Shown here: in pieces, positions 1-7,785 of the stretch
Numbering within the stretch: the stretch's first letter is position 1
Layout: the number at the start of each line of letters is the position of its first letter
Source of the DNA: Streptomyces sp. NBC_01210
GTDB lineage: Bacteria; Actinomycetota; Actinomycetes; Streptomycetales; Streptomycetaceae
DNA length: 64,000 nt
NCBI RefSeq assembly: GCF_036010325.1
Contig: NZ_CP108549.1
Coordinates: 4,154,001 to 4,218,000, forward strand
Direction of reading: 5' to 3'
The notes under the pieces: generated by a model
What the model saw: the letters and a program-made list of their open reading frames with translations, nothing else
Told to the model about the DNA's origin: nothing
Databases searched by the model: none
Translations under genes and position numbers: made by a program

Positions 1-271
1 CGCCGGAGCGGGCGTACTCCTCGGCCCAGACGACCTGTTGGGTCAGCGTGGCCTGCCGGTTCCCGTACCCGTCCTCGCCCCAGCCGAGCCCGATCCACCC
101 GGCTCGGCCGAGCTCCCGCTCCCAGGCGCGGCGGGCCGCTACGCGCTCGTGCTCGCTGCCGGGGCCGCCGTGGCGGGCGGCGTCGGCGTGGCTCCCGACG
201 AGGTGGGCGTCGAGCCAGGCCCGTGCCTCGCGGCGGAATTGCTGGTCCGCGGGACCGAACGCGAAGTCCAC
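1..271 (-). CDS. Acyl-CoA dehydrogenase, N-terminal part (cut by window edge)
   Basis: Ninety N-terminal residues are visible, starting from GTG at 271 behind a GGAGGAG Shine-Dalgarno (274-280). The segment begins DFAFGPADQQFRREARAWLD and runs on to GWIGLGWGEDGYGNRQATLT, the typical all-helical N-domain of FadE-type acyl-CoA dehydrogenases. The catalytic and FAD-binding parts lie outside the window. It is the downstream neighbour of the SDR gene at 737-1648 on the same strand, separated by a repeat-filled gap, so it probably belongs to the same acyl-CoA degradation cluster as the two dehydrogenases at 3682-5756. Substrate unknown. Confidence 0.85.
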   Translation of the reverse strand, partial: MDFAFGPADQQFRREARAWLDAHLVGSHADAARHGGPGSEHERVAARRAWERELGRAGWIGLGWGEDGYGNRQATLTQQVVWAEEYARSG

Positions 272-299
272 GTCTCCTCCAAGGAGTTGAAGTTCCCCA

Positions 300-730
300 C
301 CCCGCCCCTTCCCGAACCGGGGGCAAGCCCCCAGGCCCCCGGACGCCCTCCAGGGGGTCCCCCCACGCCCGCAGGGCGTAGGGGGAGTGTCCTCAATCGC
401 CGGACGGGCTGGATTGCCCCGCCCATCCTGGCGGGACAATCCAGCCCCTCCGGCGGGACATCCCGGCCCCCTCCGGCGATTGAGGAGCGGGGCTTGGGGC
501 GGAGCCCCACAGCAGCCCCGTCGGCGGGACATCCCAGCCCCCTCCAGCGGACATCCCAGCCTCGCCGGCGGATATCCCAGCCCCTCCGGCGATTGAGGAG
601 CGGGGCTTGGGGCGGAGCCCCAACAGGAGCCTCGCCGGCGATTGAGGCGCGGGGCCCGGGGGCCGAAGCCCCAACAGCAGCCCCGCCGGCGATTGAGGCG
701 CGGGGTCCGGGGCGGGGCCCCGTAACCCGG
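300..730. repeat. Clustered GC-rich intergenic repeats
   Basis: This gene-free stretch is built from degenerate copies of one unit: CCGGCGATTGAGG(A/C)GCGGGG followed by a GGGGC(T/C)..GCCCC hairpin. Copies of the core start near 472, 584, 636 and 691, and an inverted copy (cctcaatcgccgga) lies near 391. Shorter units of CGGCGGGACATCCCAGCCCC type fill the gaps. The inverted and direct copies can fold into strong GC hairpins, so the block may end transcription from the SDR gene. Repeats of this kind are common between Streptomyces genes. No gene is seen here. Confidence 0.75.
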
Positions 731-736
731 GCCCCG

Positions 737-1648
737 CTAGGCGTTCGGGCGCTCACCCGACGTCGCCGCCCGCGCCATCTCCTCCAAGCGCGCCAGCATC
801 GGCATCGGGTCCACCCCCACCGTCCCCGGCAGAAAGTCCGCGATCTTCTCCGGGGTCCACGCCCCCTCCGCATAACCGGCCCGCAGTTCCCTCGGCTGCG
901 CCCACACCGCGATCTTCGGGCCCGCGATCGTGTAGACCTGGCCCGTGATCCGCTCCTCCCGCGCCCGCTCGGAGAGCAGATACACGACCAGCGCCGCCAC
1001 GTCCTCCGGCTCCCCGATCTCCTTCAGCTCCATCGGGACGTTCGCCGACATCCGCGTACGCGCCACCGGCGCCACCGCGTTCGCCGTCACCCCGTACTTG
1101 TTCAGGCCCAGCGCCGCGCTCCGCACCAGCGAGATGATCCCGCCCTTCGCCGCCGAGTAGTTGGCCTGCGCCACGCTCCCCTGGTGGTTGCCGCTGGTGA
1201 ACCCGATCAGGGTTCCGCCGCCCTGCTTCCGCATCACCGCCGACGCCGCCCGGAACACCGTGAACGTCCCCTTCAGATGCGTCGCGACGACCGGGTCCCA
1301 CTCCTCCTCGGACATGTTGAAGAGCATCCGTTCGCGCAGAATCCCGGCCACACAGACCACACCGTCGATACGGCCGTACTGCGCCAGCGCCACATCCACG
1401 ATCCGCTGACCGCCCGCCATCGTCGAGATGTCGTCCGCGACCGCGACCGCCTCTCCGCCCGCCGCCTCGATCTCCTTGACCACGGCCTCGGCGATCTCAC
1501 TCGTCGGCTCGCCGCCCTCGATCGAGACGCCGTAGTCGTTGACGACGACCCGTGCGCCCTCCGCCGCGGCGGCCAGCGCGACCGCCCGACCGATGCCGCG
1601 CCCCGCACCCGTGACGGCGACGACCTTGCCTGCCAAGAAGTTCCCCAC
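737..1648 (-). CDS. SDR-family oxidoreductase (3-hydroxyacyl-CoA dehydrogenase-like)
   Basis: A 303-residue short-chain dehydrogenase. It shows the Rossmann motif TGAGRGIG at residues 13-20, a catalytic Ser upstream of YSAAKGG (Tyr-Lys pair near residue 165), and a conserved GxxNAVAP stretch after it. NAD(H) or NADP(H) as cofactor is expected from the family. The roughly 55-residue C-terminal extension after the SDR core resembles SDRs that act in beta-oxidation-like pathways. The GTG start at 1648 has GGAAGGGG upstream. It is divergent from the cyclase-family gene at 1732, with an 83-bp shared promoter carrying a TGAC-N5-GTTA site, and sits among acyl-CoA dehydrogenases and a CoA ligase. Oxidation of a 3-hydroxyacyl-CoA is the best guess; the substrate is unknown. 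Confidence 0.85.
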   Translation of the reverse strand: MGNFLAGKVVAVTGAGRGIGRAVALAAAAEGARVVVNDYGVSIEGGEPTSEIAEAVVKEIEAAGGEAVAVADDISTMAGGQRIVDVALAQYGRIDGVVCVAGILRERMLFNMSEEEWDPVVATHLKGTFTVFRAASAVMRKQGGGTLIGFTSGNHQGSVAQANYSAAKGGIISLVRSAALGLNKYGVTANAVAPVARTRMSANVPMELKEIGEPEDVAALVVYLLSERAREERITGQVYTIAGPKIAVWAQPRELRAGYAEGAWTPEKIADFLPGTVGVDPMPMLARLEEMARAATSGERPNA

Positions 1649-1671
1649 GTCCGGCCCCTTCCCGCGATTTC

Positions 1672-1684
1672 TGACGGACCGTTA
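1672..1684. promoter_or_regulatory. Candidate operator TGACGGACCGTTA
   Basis: Imperfect inverted repeat TGAC-GGACC-GTTA in the 83-bp divergent promoter between the SDR and cyclase genes, followed at 1691-1704 by acggtcagtcagat, which repeats the TCAG half-sites. Sites of the same form lie at 5969-5981 and 6047-6059 in front of the next divergent pair of this catabolic cluster. A shared, probably TetR-type, repressor is inferred; no regulator for it is encoded next to the sites in this window. Confidence 0.5.
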
Positions 1685-1731
1685 GATTCTACGGTCAGTC
1701 AGATACTCGAGCACAAGACCCGGGAGGCCCG

Positions 1732-2658
1732 ATGTCACTGCCGGCCGAGTTTCACGACATCGCCAAACGCGTGAACAACTGGGGGCGTTGGGGCACGAGC
1801 GACGAGATCGGCACGCTCAACCTGATCACCGACGAGGTCGTCAGGAACGCCGCCGCCGAAGTCCGCGGCGGGCGCCGCGTCGCCCTCGCGCTGCCGCTGC
1901 AGCAGGACGGCGTCCAGACAGGCCTCATCCCGGGCCGGGTGAACCCGCTGCACACCATGGTCCAGATCAACCAGGAGCTGTTCGGCCCCGGCACCGTCGC
2001 CACCAGCGACGACGCCGTGACCATGGGTCTGCAGGCCGCCACCCACTGGGACGCGCTGACCCATGCATCGCACTCCGGCACGATCTACAACGGCCGCCCC
2101 GCCGACACCATCACCGCGCACACCCGCGCACAGTTCAGCGGTATCGACAAGGCACGCCACATCGTCTCGCGCGGCGTACTGCTCGATGTGGCGCGCGCCA
2201 AGGGTCTGGACCGACTGCCCGGAGACCACGCCGTCACACCCGAGGACCTCGACGAGGCCGCGGAGTTCGCCGGCCTGACCATAAAATCCGGTGACATCGT
2301 TCTCGTACGGACCGGACAGATCCAGGTCTGCCTCGGCGGCGACAAACACGGCTACGGATACCCGTCCCCGGGCCTGTCCGTCCGTACCCCCGAGTGGTTC
2401 CACGCCCACGATGTCGCCGCCGTCGCGAACGACACCCTCACCTTCGAGATCTTCCCGCCGGAGATCGAGAACCTCTGGCTGCCCGTACATGCCCTGGACC
2501 TTGTCGAGATGGGCATGCTGCAGGGCCAGAACTGGAATCTGGAAAAGTTGTCCACAGCCTGTGCGGAAACCGGGCGGTACGCGTTCCTGCTGTCCGCGAT
2601 GCCGGAGCCGTTCGTCGGCGGTACGGGGACCCCCGTAGCCCCGGTCGCGATCCTCTGA
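1732..2658 (+). CDS. Cyclase-family metal-dependent hydrolase (kynurenine formamidase-like fold)
   Basis: 308 residues, ATG at 1732 behind GGGAGG (1722-1727). The sequence HWDALTHASHSG near residue 103 is the metal-binding HxDxxxH signature of the cyclase/kynurenine-formamidase superfamily (PF04199). The later SGDIVLVRTGQ and the C-terminal half also fit this family. Members hydrolyse amides or cyclic esters with a bound divalent metal. The pathway here is not kynurenine degradation: the neighbours are an SDR, acyl-CoA dehydrogenases and a CoA ligase, so ring or lactone hydrolysis in a catabolic route is more likely. It is divergent from the SDR gene and probably co-regulated with it. Confidence 0.8.
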   Translation: MSLPAEFHDIAKRVNNWGRWGTSDEIGTLNLITDEVVRNAAAEVRGGRRVALALPLQQDGVQTGLIPGRVNPLHTMVQINQELFGPGTVATSDDAVTMGLQAATHWDALTHASHSGTIYNGRPADTITAHTRAQFSGIDKARHIVSRGVLLDVARAKGLDRLPGDHAVTPEDLDEAAEFAGLTIKSGDIVLVRTGQIQVCLGGDKHGYGYPSPGLSVRTPEWFHAHDVAAVANDTLTFEIFPPEIENLWLPVHALDLVEMGMLQGQNWNLEKLSTACAETGRYAFLLSAMPEPFVGGTGTPVAPVAIL

Positions 2659-2730
2659 CGGCCGTCACCGGCAGACAAAGGGCGGCAACCCGGACTGCGC
2701 GACCCCAGGGCGGCCGTCCCGGACCGCGAC

Positions 2731-2808
2731 CCCGGGCTGCTGTCCCGCGCTGCTGTCCCGGGCTGCTGTCCCGGGCTGCTGTCCCGGGCTGCTGTCCCGG
2801 GCTGCTGT
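2731..2808. repeat. Six tandem copies of a 13-bp unit
   Basis: Six head-to-tail copies of CCCGGGCTGCTGT (the second copy reads CCCGCGCTGCTGT) lie just before the 3-prime end of the convergent ATPase gene at 2817. The near-perfect copies suggest recent slippage expansion. It may vary in length between strains. Confidence 0.9.
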
Positions 2809-2816
2809 CCCGCGCC

Positions 2817-3281
2817 CTACGGCGCGGTGACATAACCCCGCACTCCCGGCTGCTCGTACGCCCCCGCCGCGACCGCCGGTGCGCCCCTGTCCACCTCGCA
2901 CCAGATGGACTTGCCGGCGCCCTCCGGCTGCCAGCCCCACCGGTCGGCGAGTCCGTCGACCAGTTCAAGACCGCGGCCGTTGGTGTCGTCGCCCTCGGCA
3001 TGGCGTGGCCGCGGCGGACGGGCGCTGATGTCGGCGACCTCCACCCGTACGGTCCCGGCCTCGGCCACGCCCGCCCCGAAGAGCATCCGCAGCACGGCCG
3101 GACAGCCGGTGTGGACGACGGCGTTGGTGACCAGCTCCGAGATCAGCAGGATCAGCGTGTCGGCCAGCGGCTCGTCGTCCCCTATACCGGACCCGGCGAG
3201 CCTGGAACGAGCCCACCTGCGGGCGCGCCCCACCTCCGCGGGATCGGGCCCGACCTCCAACTGAACCAGAAGCACCTGCAC
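2817..3281 (-). CDS. Anti-sigma-type ATP-binding protein (HATPase, RsbW-like)
   Basis: 154 residues forming a stand-alone GHKL ATPase domain. The N-box ELVTNAVVH is near residues 50-58, and the G-box region DDTNGRGLELVDGLADRWG is near residues 98-116, followed by a final beta strand (KSIWCEVD). In Streptomyces these small kinases bind or phosphorylate STAS antagonists or sigma factors; no specific partner is encoded beside it, though a STAS protein lies at 8411-8785. The GTG at 3281 opens directly at LLVQLEV. The C-terminal 20 residues are low-complexity and run into the tandem-repeat region. Confidence 0.85.
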   Translation of the reverse strand: MQVLLVQLEVGPDPAEVGRARRWARSRLAGSGIGDDEPLADTLILLISELVTNAVVHTGCPAVLRMLFGAGVAEAGTVRVEVADISARPPRPRHAEGDDTNGRGLELVDGLADRWGWQPEGAGKSIWCEVDRGAPAVAAGAYEQPGVRGYVTAP

Positions 3282-3681
3282 CGCTCACACCATCCGAACC
3301 GGCGGACACATCGCCTCGCGCCTCGACAAGGTCCTGAACAAGGTCACTGAAAGTGACTCCCTTGCAAGACAGCATGGTTGACGTACAGTCACCGCAACAA
3401 GCGCTTCGGGCATATTCCAGCGCGAAAGAGTACCCGTGGTGCATACTGTGCGACGCACGTTGCGGAGAGTCGAACAGAGGCCCGCAGCCCGTACCCGCAC
3501 AGGGCGAACGGAGCACATTCCCGGTCCCGGAGCCGCCGCAGGGGCAACACCGGCAGAGCCCGGCCTCGGAACCACTCGCATCCCACGGAGAGTACCGGAG
3601 CCCGGCCCCGACTCCGGGCCGTGACGAGTCACGTGAAGGACACAACCCGGTATCGACGTTCATTCAACTCTCGGTGACGCT
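3282..3681. other. Gene-poor stretch with small palindromes
   Basis: Four hundred bases between the ATPase start and the 3-prime end of the dehydrogenase at 3682. It contains GTCACTgaaAGTGAC (3343-3357) and CTTGCAAG (3361-3368), which could be operator half-sites for the ATPase promoter. Several overlapping short frames exist on both strands (for example 3436-3624 on the plus strand), but none has a convincing start, ribosome-binding site or recognisable family. Confidence 0.5.
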
Positions 3682-4602
3682 TCAGAGTGCTGAGGCCAAG
3701 GCCTCGGCCTGGATCTCCTCCGACTCCGCCGCGGTGAGCCACATCTGCTCGCGCAGCCAGGCCCGCTTGAGATGCAGATGTACGTCCGCCTCCCAGGTGA
3801 AGCCCATCCCGCCGAACACCTGGAGGCAGTCGCGGGCGCCCTGGACGGCGGCCTCGTCGGCCAGCAGCTTGGCGCCGGCGATCTCGGTGAACTCCTCGGT
3901 GACCGCCGCCGCGTAGACGGCGGCGCGGGCCACTTCCGTGCGTACGAGCATCTGGGCACACAGATGCTTGACTGCCTGGAAGCCTCCGATGGGCTGCCCG
4001 AACTGTTCACGTTCCTTGGCGTATTGGACGGCCATCTCGGTGGTGCGAGCGGCGCTGCCGAGCTGTTCGGCGGCGGTGAGAAGGATCGCGTCCGGGCGTG
4101 GCGGGACCATGGGACCGTCCGGGATCCGGTGCAGCGGGGTGAGCGGGTCCATGGACCGGAACTGCCGCGCGTGGGGCAGATCCTTCGGATACCGGATCCG
4201 CATCCCCGCCCCATCGATGACGACTGCCGCGTCGGCGTCGGTGAAGTGCGGAATCAGGCCGCGCAGTTGGGTGCCGCAGGTGACGACCTGCGTGCCGTCC
4301 GCGGCGCCCGGCAGCCGGCCCGCCGCCAGATGGGTCGCGACCAGCGGTCCGTTCAGCAGCGCCCGGCCCGCCTCCTCGAAGAGCAGCACCGCCTCGGGCA
4401 GTCCGAGCCCGGCCCCGCCCTCCTCCTCCGGCAGCCGCAGCGCGAAGAACCCGGCCGCGCCGAGCTCCCGCCACAGCTCCCGGTCGACGGTGCCCTCGCG
4501 GTCCACGGCCGCCCTGAGCGCGTCGCGGCCGAAACGGCCGGCGAGCAGCTCCCGTACGCCGCTCCGCAGAGCACGCTGGTCGTCCGTCAACCGGAAGTCC
4601 AT
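3682..4602 (-). CDS. Acyl-CoA dehydrogenase, short subunit (FadE-like)
   Basis: 306 residues from ATG at 4602, beginning DFRLTDDQRALRSGVRELL. Family features include PEEEGGAGLGL in the N-domain and YAKEREQFGQPIGGFQAVKH, QVFGGMGFT and HLHLKRA in the C-terminal helices. It is about 80 residues shorter than a usual acyl-CoA dehydrogenase because the middle beta domain is reduced. It overlaps the 3-prime end of the full-length dehydrogenase at 4587-5756 by 16 bp. In actinobacterial steroid and side-chain catabolism, such adjacent unequal pairs form alpha2beta2 heterotetramers with one active site per pair; the same arrangement is inferred here. Substrate unknown. Confidence 0.85.
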   Translation of the reverse strand: MDFRLTDDQRALRSGVRELLAGRFGRDALRAAVDREGTVDRELWRELGAAGFFALRLPEEEGGAGLGLPEAVLLFEEAGRALLNGPLVATHLAAGRLPGAADGTQVVTCGTQLRGLIPHFTDADAAVVIDGAGMRIRYPKDLPHARQFRSMDPLTPLHRIPDGPMVPPRPDAILLTAAEQLGSAARTTEMAVQYAKEREQFGQPIGGFQAVKHLCAQMLVRTEVARAAVYAAAVTEEFTEIAGAKLLADEAAVQGARDCLQVFGGMGFTWEADVHLHLKRAWLREQMWLTAAESEEIQAEALASAL

Positions 4603-5756
4603 CGGCGCCCCTTCGGAAGGCCGAGTATCCGCTCGGCGACGATGTTCTGCTGGATCTGCGAGGTACCCGCGGCGATCGTGTACGACAGCGAGGAGAGCCG
4701 GTCGCCTGTCCACTCCTCGTCCAGGTCCATCGCGTCGGGACCGAGCACCTCGGCGGCCGTGTCGTACAGCTCCTGGCGCGCGTGCGAGTAGCGGAGTTTG
4801 AAGACGGAACCGCCGGTGCCGGGTACGCCGCCGGCGTTCTGCGCCTCGCTGACGTTCCACTGGGTGAGCCGCCACAGTGCGCGGAACTCCGCGTTGAGCC
4901 GGCCGAGTCTGCGGCGCAGCACCGGATCGTCCCAATGGCCGTTCCGCCGGGCCCTGCGGGCCAGTTCGCCGAGTGTGCGGCGGCAGGCGACGACCTCGCC
5001 GACGAAGGCCGTGCCGCGTTCGAAGGAGAGGGTGACCATGGTGACGCGCCAGCCGTCGTTCTCCTCGCCGACCCGGTTCGCCACCGGAACGCGGACCTCG
5101 TCGAGGAACATCTCCGCGAACTCCGCGGACCCGGCGAGCGTGCGCAGCGGGCGGACCGTGACCCCCGGCGCGTCCATGGGCATCGCCAGCCAGGAGATCC
5201 CGCGGTGTCTCGGCGCCTGCGGGTCCGTCCGTACCAGCAGCTCGCACCAGTCGGCGACCTCTGCGTGCGAGGTCCAGATCTTGGAGCCGGTGACCACGTA
5301 CGAGTCCCCGTCCCTGACGGCCTTCGTACGCAGCGACGCCAGGTCCGAGCCCGCGTCCGGTTCGCTGAAGCCCTGGCACCAGACCTCGTCGCCGCGCAGC
5401 ACGGGCGGCAGCCAGCGGGCGCGCTGCTCGGCCGTGCCCTCGGCGGCGACGGTGGGGCCCGCGTGCAGCAGTCCCACGAAGTTCGCGCCCACGTACGGCG
5501 CCCCGGCCCGCTCCGTCTCCTCCAGATAGATCAGATGCTGGGTCGGCGTCGCACCCTGGCCGCCCGCGTCCACGGGCCAGTGCAGGCCCGCGTATCCGGC
5601 GTCGTACAGCATCCGCTGCCAGGCCGTGTCGTACGACCGCCGGCCCGGCCAGTCCAGCGGATCGGGCTTCGGCGGCAGCTTCGGCAGCGACAGCGCCAGC
5701 CAGGAGCGCAGCCGCGCCCGGAAGCCCTCCTCTTCCTCGGTGTACGTGAGGTCCAC
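4587..5756 (-). CDS. Acyl-CoA dehydrogenase, long subunit (FadE-like)
   Basis: 389 residues. It has the central domain motifs QGFSEPDAGSDLASLRTKA (FAD/CoA binding) and TGSKIWTSHAEVADWCELLVRT, and the C-terminal SYTIAAGTSQIQQNIVAERILG signature. The GTG start at 5756 shares its last base with the stop of the mini-gene upstream (TAGTG), and its 3-prime end overlaps the short dehydrogenase gene. The three therefore form one translationally coupled unit. Expected to insert an alpha-beta double bond into an acyl-CoA, passing electrons to ETF, probably together with the product of 3682-4602. Confidence 0.87.
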   Translation of the reverse strand: MDLTYTEEEEGFRARLRSWLALSLPKLPPKPDPLDWPGRRSYDTAWQRMLYDAGYAGLHWPVDAGGQGATPTQHLIYLEETERAGAPYVGANFVGLLHAGPTVAAEGTAEQRARWLPPVLRGDEVWCQGFSEPDAGSDLASLRTKAVRDGDSYVVTGSKIWTSHAEVADWCELLVRTDPQAPRHRGISWLAMPMDAPGVTVRPLRTLAGSAEFAEMFLDEVRVPVANRVGEENDGWRVTMVTLSFERGTAFVGEVVACRRTLGELARRARRNGHWDDPVLRRRLGRLNAEFRALWRLTQWNVSEAQNAGGVPGTGGSVFKLRYSHARQELYDTAAEVLGPDAMDLDEEWTGDRLSSLSYTIAAGTSQIQQNIVAERILGLPKGRRWTSG

Positions 5757-5893
5757 TACCGGTCCAGGTCCAGGTCGGGCATCCGGATCGCATTGCCGCG
5801 CATCAGCTTGTGGACCGTCTCGTCGTCGAGGCCCGAGAGGTGGGCGGGCTCGATCACATGGTCGTCGACGCTGACGATCCGAGGCAGTCCCAT
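5756..5893 (-). pseudogene. Amidohydrolase remnant: N- and C-terminal ends fused by internal deletion
   Basis: A 45-codon frame from ATG 5893 with a good Shine-Dalgarno (GGAGGGGA at 5902-5909). Residues 1-19 (GLPRIVSVDDHVIEPAHL) look like the extreme N-terminus of amidohydrolase-2/TIM-barrel hydrolases, which normally continue for more than 300 residues. Residues 20-45 (LDDETVHKLMRGNAIRMPDL) look like the extreme C-terminus of the same family. The simplest reading is an in-frame deletion of almost the whole catalytic barrel. The stop overlaps the GTG of the dehydrogenase (TAGTG), so the remnant may persist as a coupling cistron. Confidence 0.7.
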
Positions 5894-5968
5894 GCTGGTG
5901 TCCCCTCCGGCGTACGGAATCCGCGGCGAGTCCGTTGGCGTGTCGGATGGCGAATCCGACAGCCGATC

Positions 5969-5981
5969 TGATGGCCAGTCA
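5969..5981. promoter_or_regulatory. Candidate operator TGATGGCCAGTCA
   Basis: Inverted repeat TGAT-GGCCA-GTCA in the divergent promoter between the dehydrogenase operon (minus) and the CoA ligase (plus). It matches the TGAC-N5-RTYA form seen at 1672-1684 and 6047-6059. Imperfect TCGGAT/ATCCGA repeats lie just beside it (5941-5970). Confidence 0.45.
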
Positions 5982-6046
5982 GAAAGCAGGCTAGCCCCGC
6001 GCCCCTGGACCGACAAGGCGGTGAGCCCTACGCTCTCCGCACGATC

Positions 6047-6059
6047 TGACTATCCGTCA
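6047..6059. promoter_or_regulatory. Candidate operator TGACTATCCGTCA
   Basis: Perfect TGAC-N5-GTCA inverted repeat 18 bp upstream of the CoA-ligase start codon. Its right half TCCGTCA is also the reverse complement of the left half of the 1672 site, supporting a common repressor. Confidence 0.5.
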
Positions 6060-6077
6060 GCAATGGAGGGGCCGGGC

Positions 6078-7589
6078 ATGAACGAGACCGCACACGCCCT
6101 GGGTGAATCGCGCACGCTCTGGGAACTCGTCGAACGCCGCGCCGGGCTCACCCCGGACCGCCCGGTGCTGATCCAGGACGACCACAGCCTCACCTTCGGC
6201 GCGCTGCGAGACCGCTCCGAACGGGTCGCCGCGGGGCTGTACGAACTGGGGGTGCGGCCCGGCAGTGTGGTCGCCTGGCAGCTGCCGACCCGGATCGAGA
6301 CGGCGCTGCTCTCCTTCGCGCTCGCCCGGATCGGGGCCGTACAGTCGCCGGTCATCCCCTTCTACCGGGACCGCGAGGTGGGCTTCGCGCTACGGGAGTC
6401 CAGGGCGGAGTTCTTCGCCGTGCCGGGCACCTGGCGCGGCTTCGACCACGCGGGCATGGCGCACCGCCTCGCGCTGGAGCTCCCCGAGCCGCCGCTGGTC
6501 TTCGAGGCGTACGACACGCTGCCCGACGCCGATCCCTCCGTACTGCCGCCGCCGCCCGCCGACGGGACATCCGCCCGCTGGATCTACTGGACCTCCGGCA
6601 CCACCTCGGACCCCAAGGGCGTGCTGCACACCGACCGCTCGCTGATCGCGGGCGGCTCCTGCCTGGCCCACGCGCTGCAGCTGTCGTCCGACGACGTCGG
6701 CTCGATGGCGTTCCCCTTCGCGCACATCGCCGGGCCCGACTACACGGTGATGCTGCTGCTGTACGGCTTCCCGGCGGTGATGTTCGAGCAGTTCGCGTTG
6801 CCCGCCGCACTCGAGGCCTACCGCAGCCACGGTGTGACGGTTGCGGGCGGCTCCACCGCCTTCTACTCGATGTTCCTCGCCGAGCAGCGCAAACGGCCGG
6901 AGCACAAGCTCATCCCCAGCCTGCGGCTGCTGGCCGGCGGCGGAGCGCCGAAGCCGCCGGAGATCTACCACGCCGTCGTACGCGAGATGGGCTGCCAGCT
7001 CACGCACGGCTACGGCATGACCGAGGTCCCCATGATCACCATGGGCGCCCCCGACGACACCGTGGAGATGCTCGCCACGACCGAGGGCCGGCCGCCGGAG
7101 GGCATGGAGATACGGATCGTGGACGGCGAGGTACGGCTGCGCGGCGAGGCCGTCTGCCAGGGATATCTGGATCCGGCCCAGAGCGCCGCCGCCTTCGACG
7201 GCGAGGGCTTCTTCCTCACCGGCGACCTGGGGTACGTCACCGGGTCCGGGCATCTCGTCCTCACCGGCCGGATCAAGGACGTCATCATCCGCAAGGGCGA
7301 GAACATCTCGGCGAAGGAGATCGAGGACTTGCTGCACGAGCACCCGGCCGTCGGGGACGTGGCGGTGATCGGACTGCCGGACGCCGAGCGGGGTGAGCGG
7401 GTCTGCGCGGTGGTGGAGCAGCCGGAGGGCGCCGAGGAGTTGAGCCTCGGCGCCCTCACGGCGTATTTGCGCGAACAGGGGCTGTCGGTGCACAAGCTGC
7501 CGGAGCAGCTGGAGGTGGTGGAGGGGCTGCCGCGGAACGAAACCTTGCGGAAGGTGCTGAAGTACAAGCTCAGGGAGCGGTATTCGTGA
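6078..7589 (+). CDS. AMP-forming acyl-CoA synthetase (FadD-like)
   Basis: 503 residues. The ATG at 6078 is preferred over one 15 bp upstream because GGAGGGG (6065-6071) lies six bases before it. ANL-superfamily motifs are in order: A3 phosphate loop YWTSGTTSDPKG near residue 175, A5 HGYGMTE near 310, A7 TGDLGYV near 378, A8 linker GRIKDVIIRKGENISAKEIE near 395, and a possible A10 Lys in the C-terminal NETLRKVLKYKL. It activates a carboxylic acid to its CoA thioester through an acyl-adenylate. Divergent from the acyl-CoA dehydrogenase operon and likely its substrate-activating enzyme. Confidence 0.88.
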   Translation: MNETAHALGESRTLWELVERRAGLTPDRPVLIQDDHSLTFGALRDRSERVAAGLYELGVRPGSVVAWQLPTRIETALLSFALARIGAVQSPVIPFYRDREVGFALRESRAEFFAVPGTWRGFDHAGMAHRLALELPEPPLVFEAYDTLPDADPSVLPPPPADGTSARWIYWTSGTTSDPKGVLHTDRSLIAGGSCLAHALQLSSDDVGSMAFPFAHIAGPDYTVMLLLYGFPAVMFEQFALPAALEAYRSHGVTVAGGSTAFYSMFLAEQRKRPEHKLIPSLRLLAGGGAPKPPEIYHAVVREMGCQLTHGYGMTEVPMITMGAPDDTVEMLATTEGRPPEGMEIRIVDGEVRLRGEAVCQGYLDPAQSAAAFDGEGFFLTGDLGYVTGSGHLVLTGRIKDVIIRKGENISAKEIEDLLHEHPAVGDVAVIGLPDAERGERVCAVVEQPEGAEELSLGALTAYLREQGLSVHKLPEQLEVVEGLPRNETLRKVLKYKLRERYS

Positions 7590-7599
7590 CGGGTGCGGG

Positions 7600-7735
7600 G
7601 CGGGTCCGGCGAGTCCGTCAGGTCCGGGCTCGGGTCCGGCAGGTCCGGCTCGGGTGCCGGCAGGTCCGGGCTCGGGTCCCGGCCCGGGCCCGGCAGGTCC
7701 GGGCTCGGGTCCCGGCCCGGGTCCGGCGGTCCGGG
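7600..7735. repeat. GC-rich tandem repeats of GGTCCGGGCTCGGGTCC type
   Basis: About 135 bp of imperfect head-to-tail units built on GGCAGGTCCGGGCTCGGGTCC; one 33-bp unit is present almost perfectly twice from about 7658. It fills the gap between two convergent genes and is probably non-coding, although it leaves long frames open on every strand. Confidence 0.8.
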
Positions 7736-7785
7736 GCAATGCCCCCTACCCGCCCGCGCCCGAACCGGGGGCCACGGCTCCGCGG

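Noticed and set aside
38..1774. Long plus-strand frame through the repeats and SDR gene
   Set aside because: Arg/Pro/His-rich with no family; it is the GC-rich shadow of the SDR gene and intergenic repeats.
2731..2808. Possible CRISPR-like array
   Set aside because: Units are directly adjacent 13-mers with no spacers.
2394..3350. Plus-strand frame over the 13-bp repeats and the ATPase gene
   Set aside because: Tandem repeat lacking stops plus antisense of a clear GHKL ATPase; no ribosome site or domain.
3353..3916. Plus-strand frames upstream of the acyl-CoA dehydrogenase
   Set aside because: They cross into the antisense of the dehydrogenase, have no ribosome site and no recognisable sequence.
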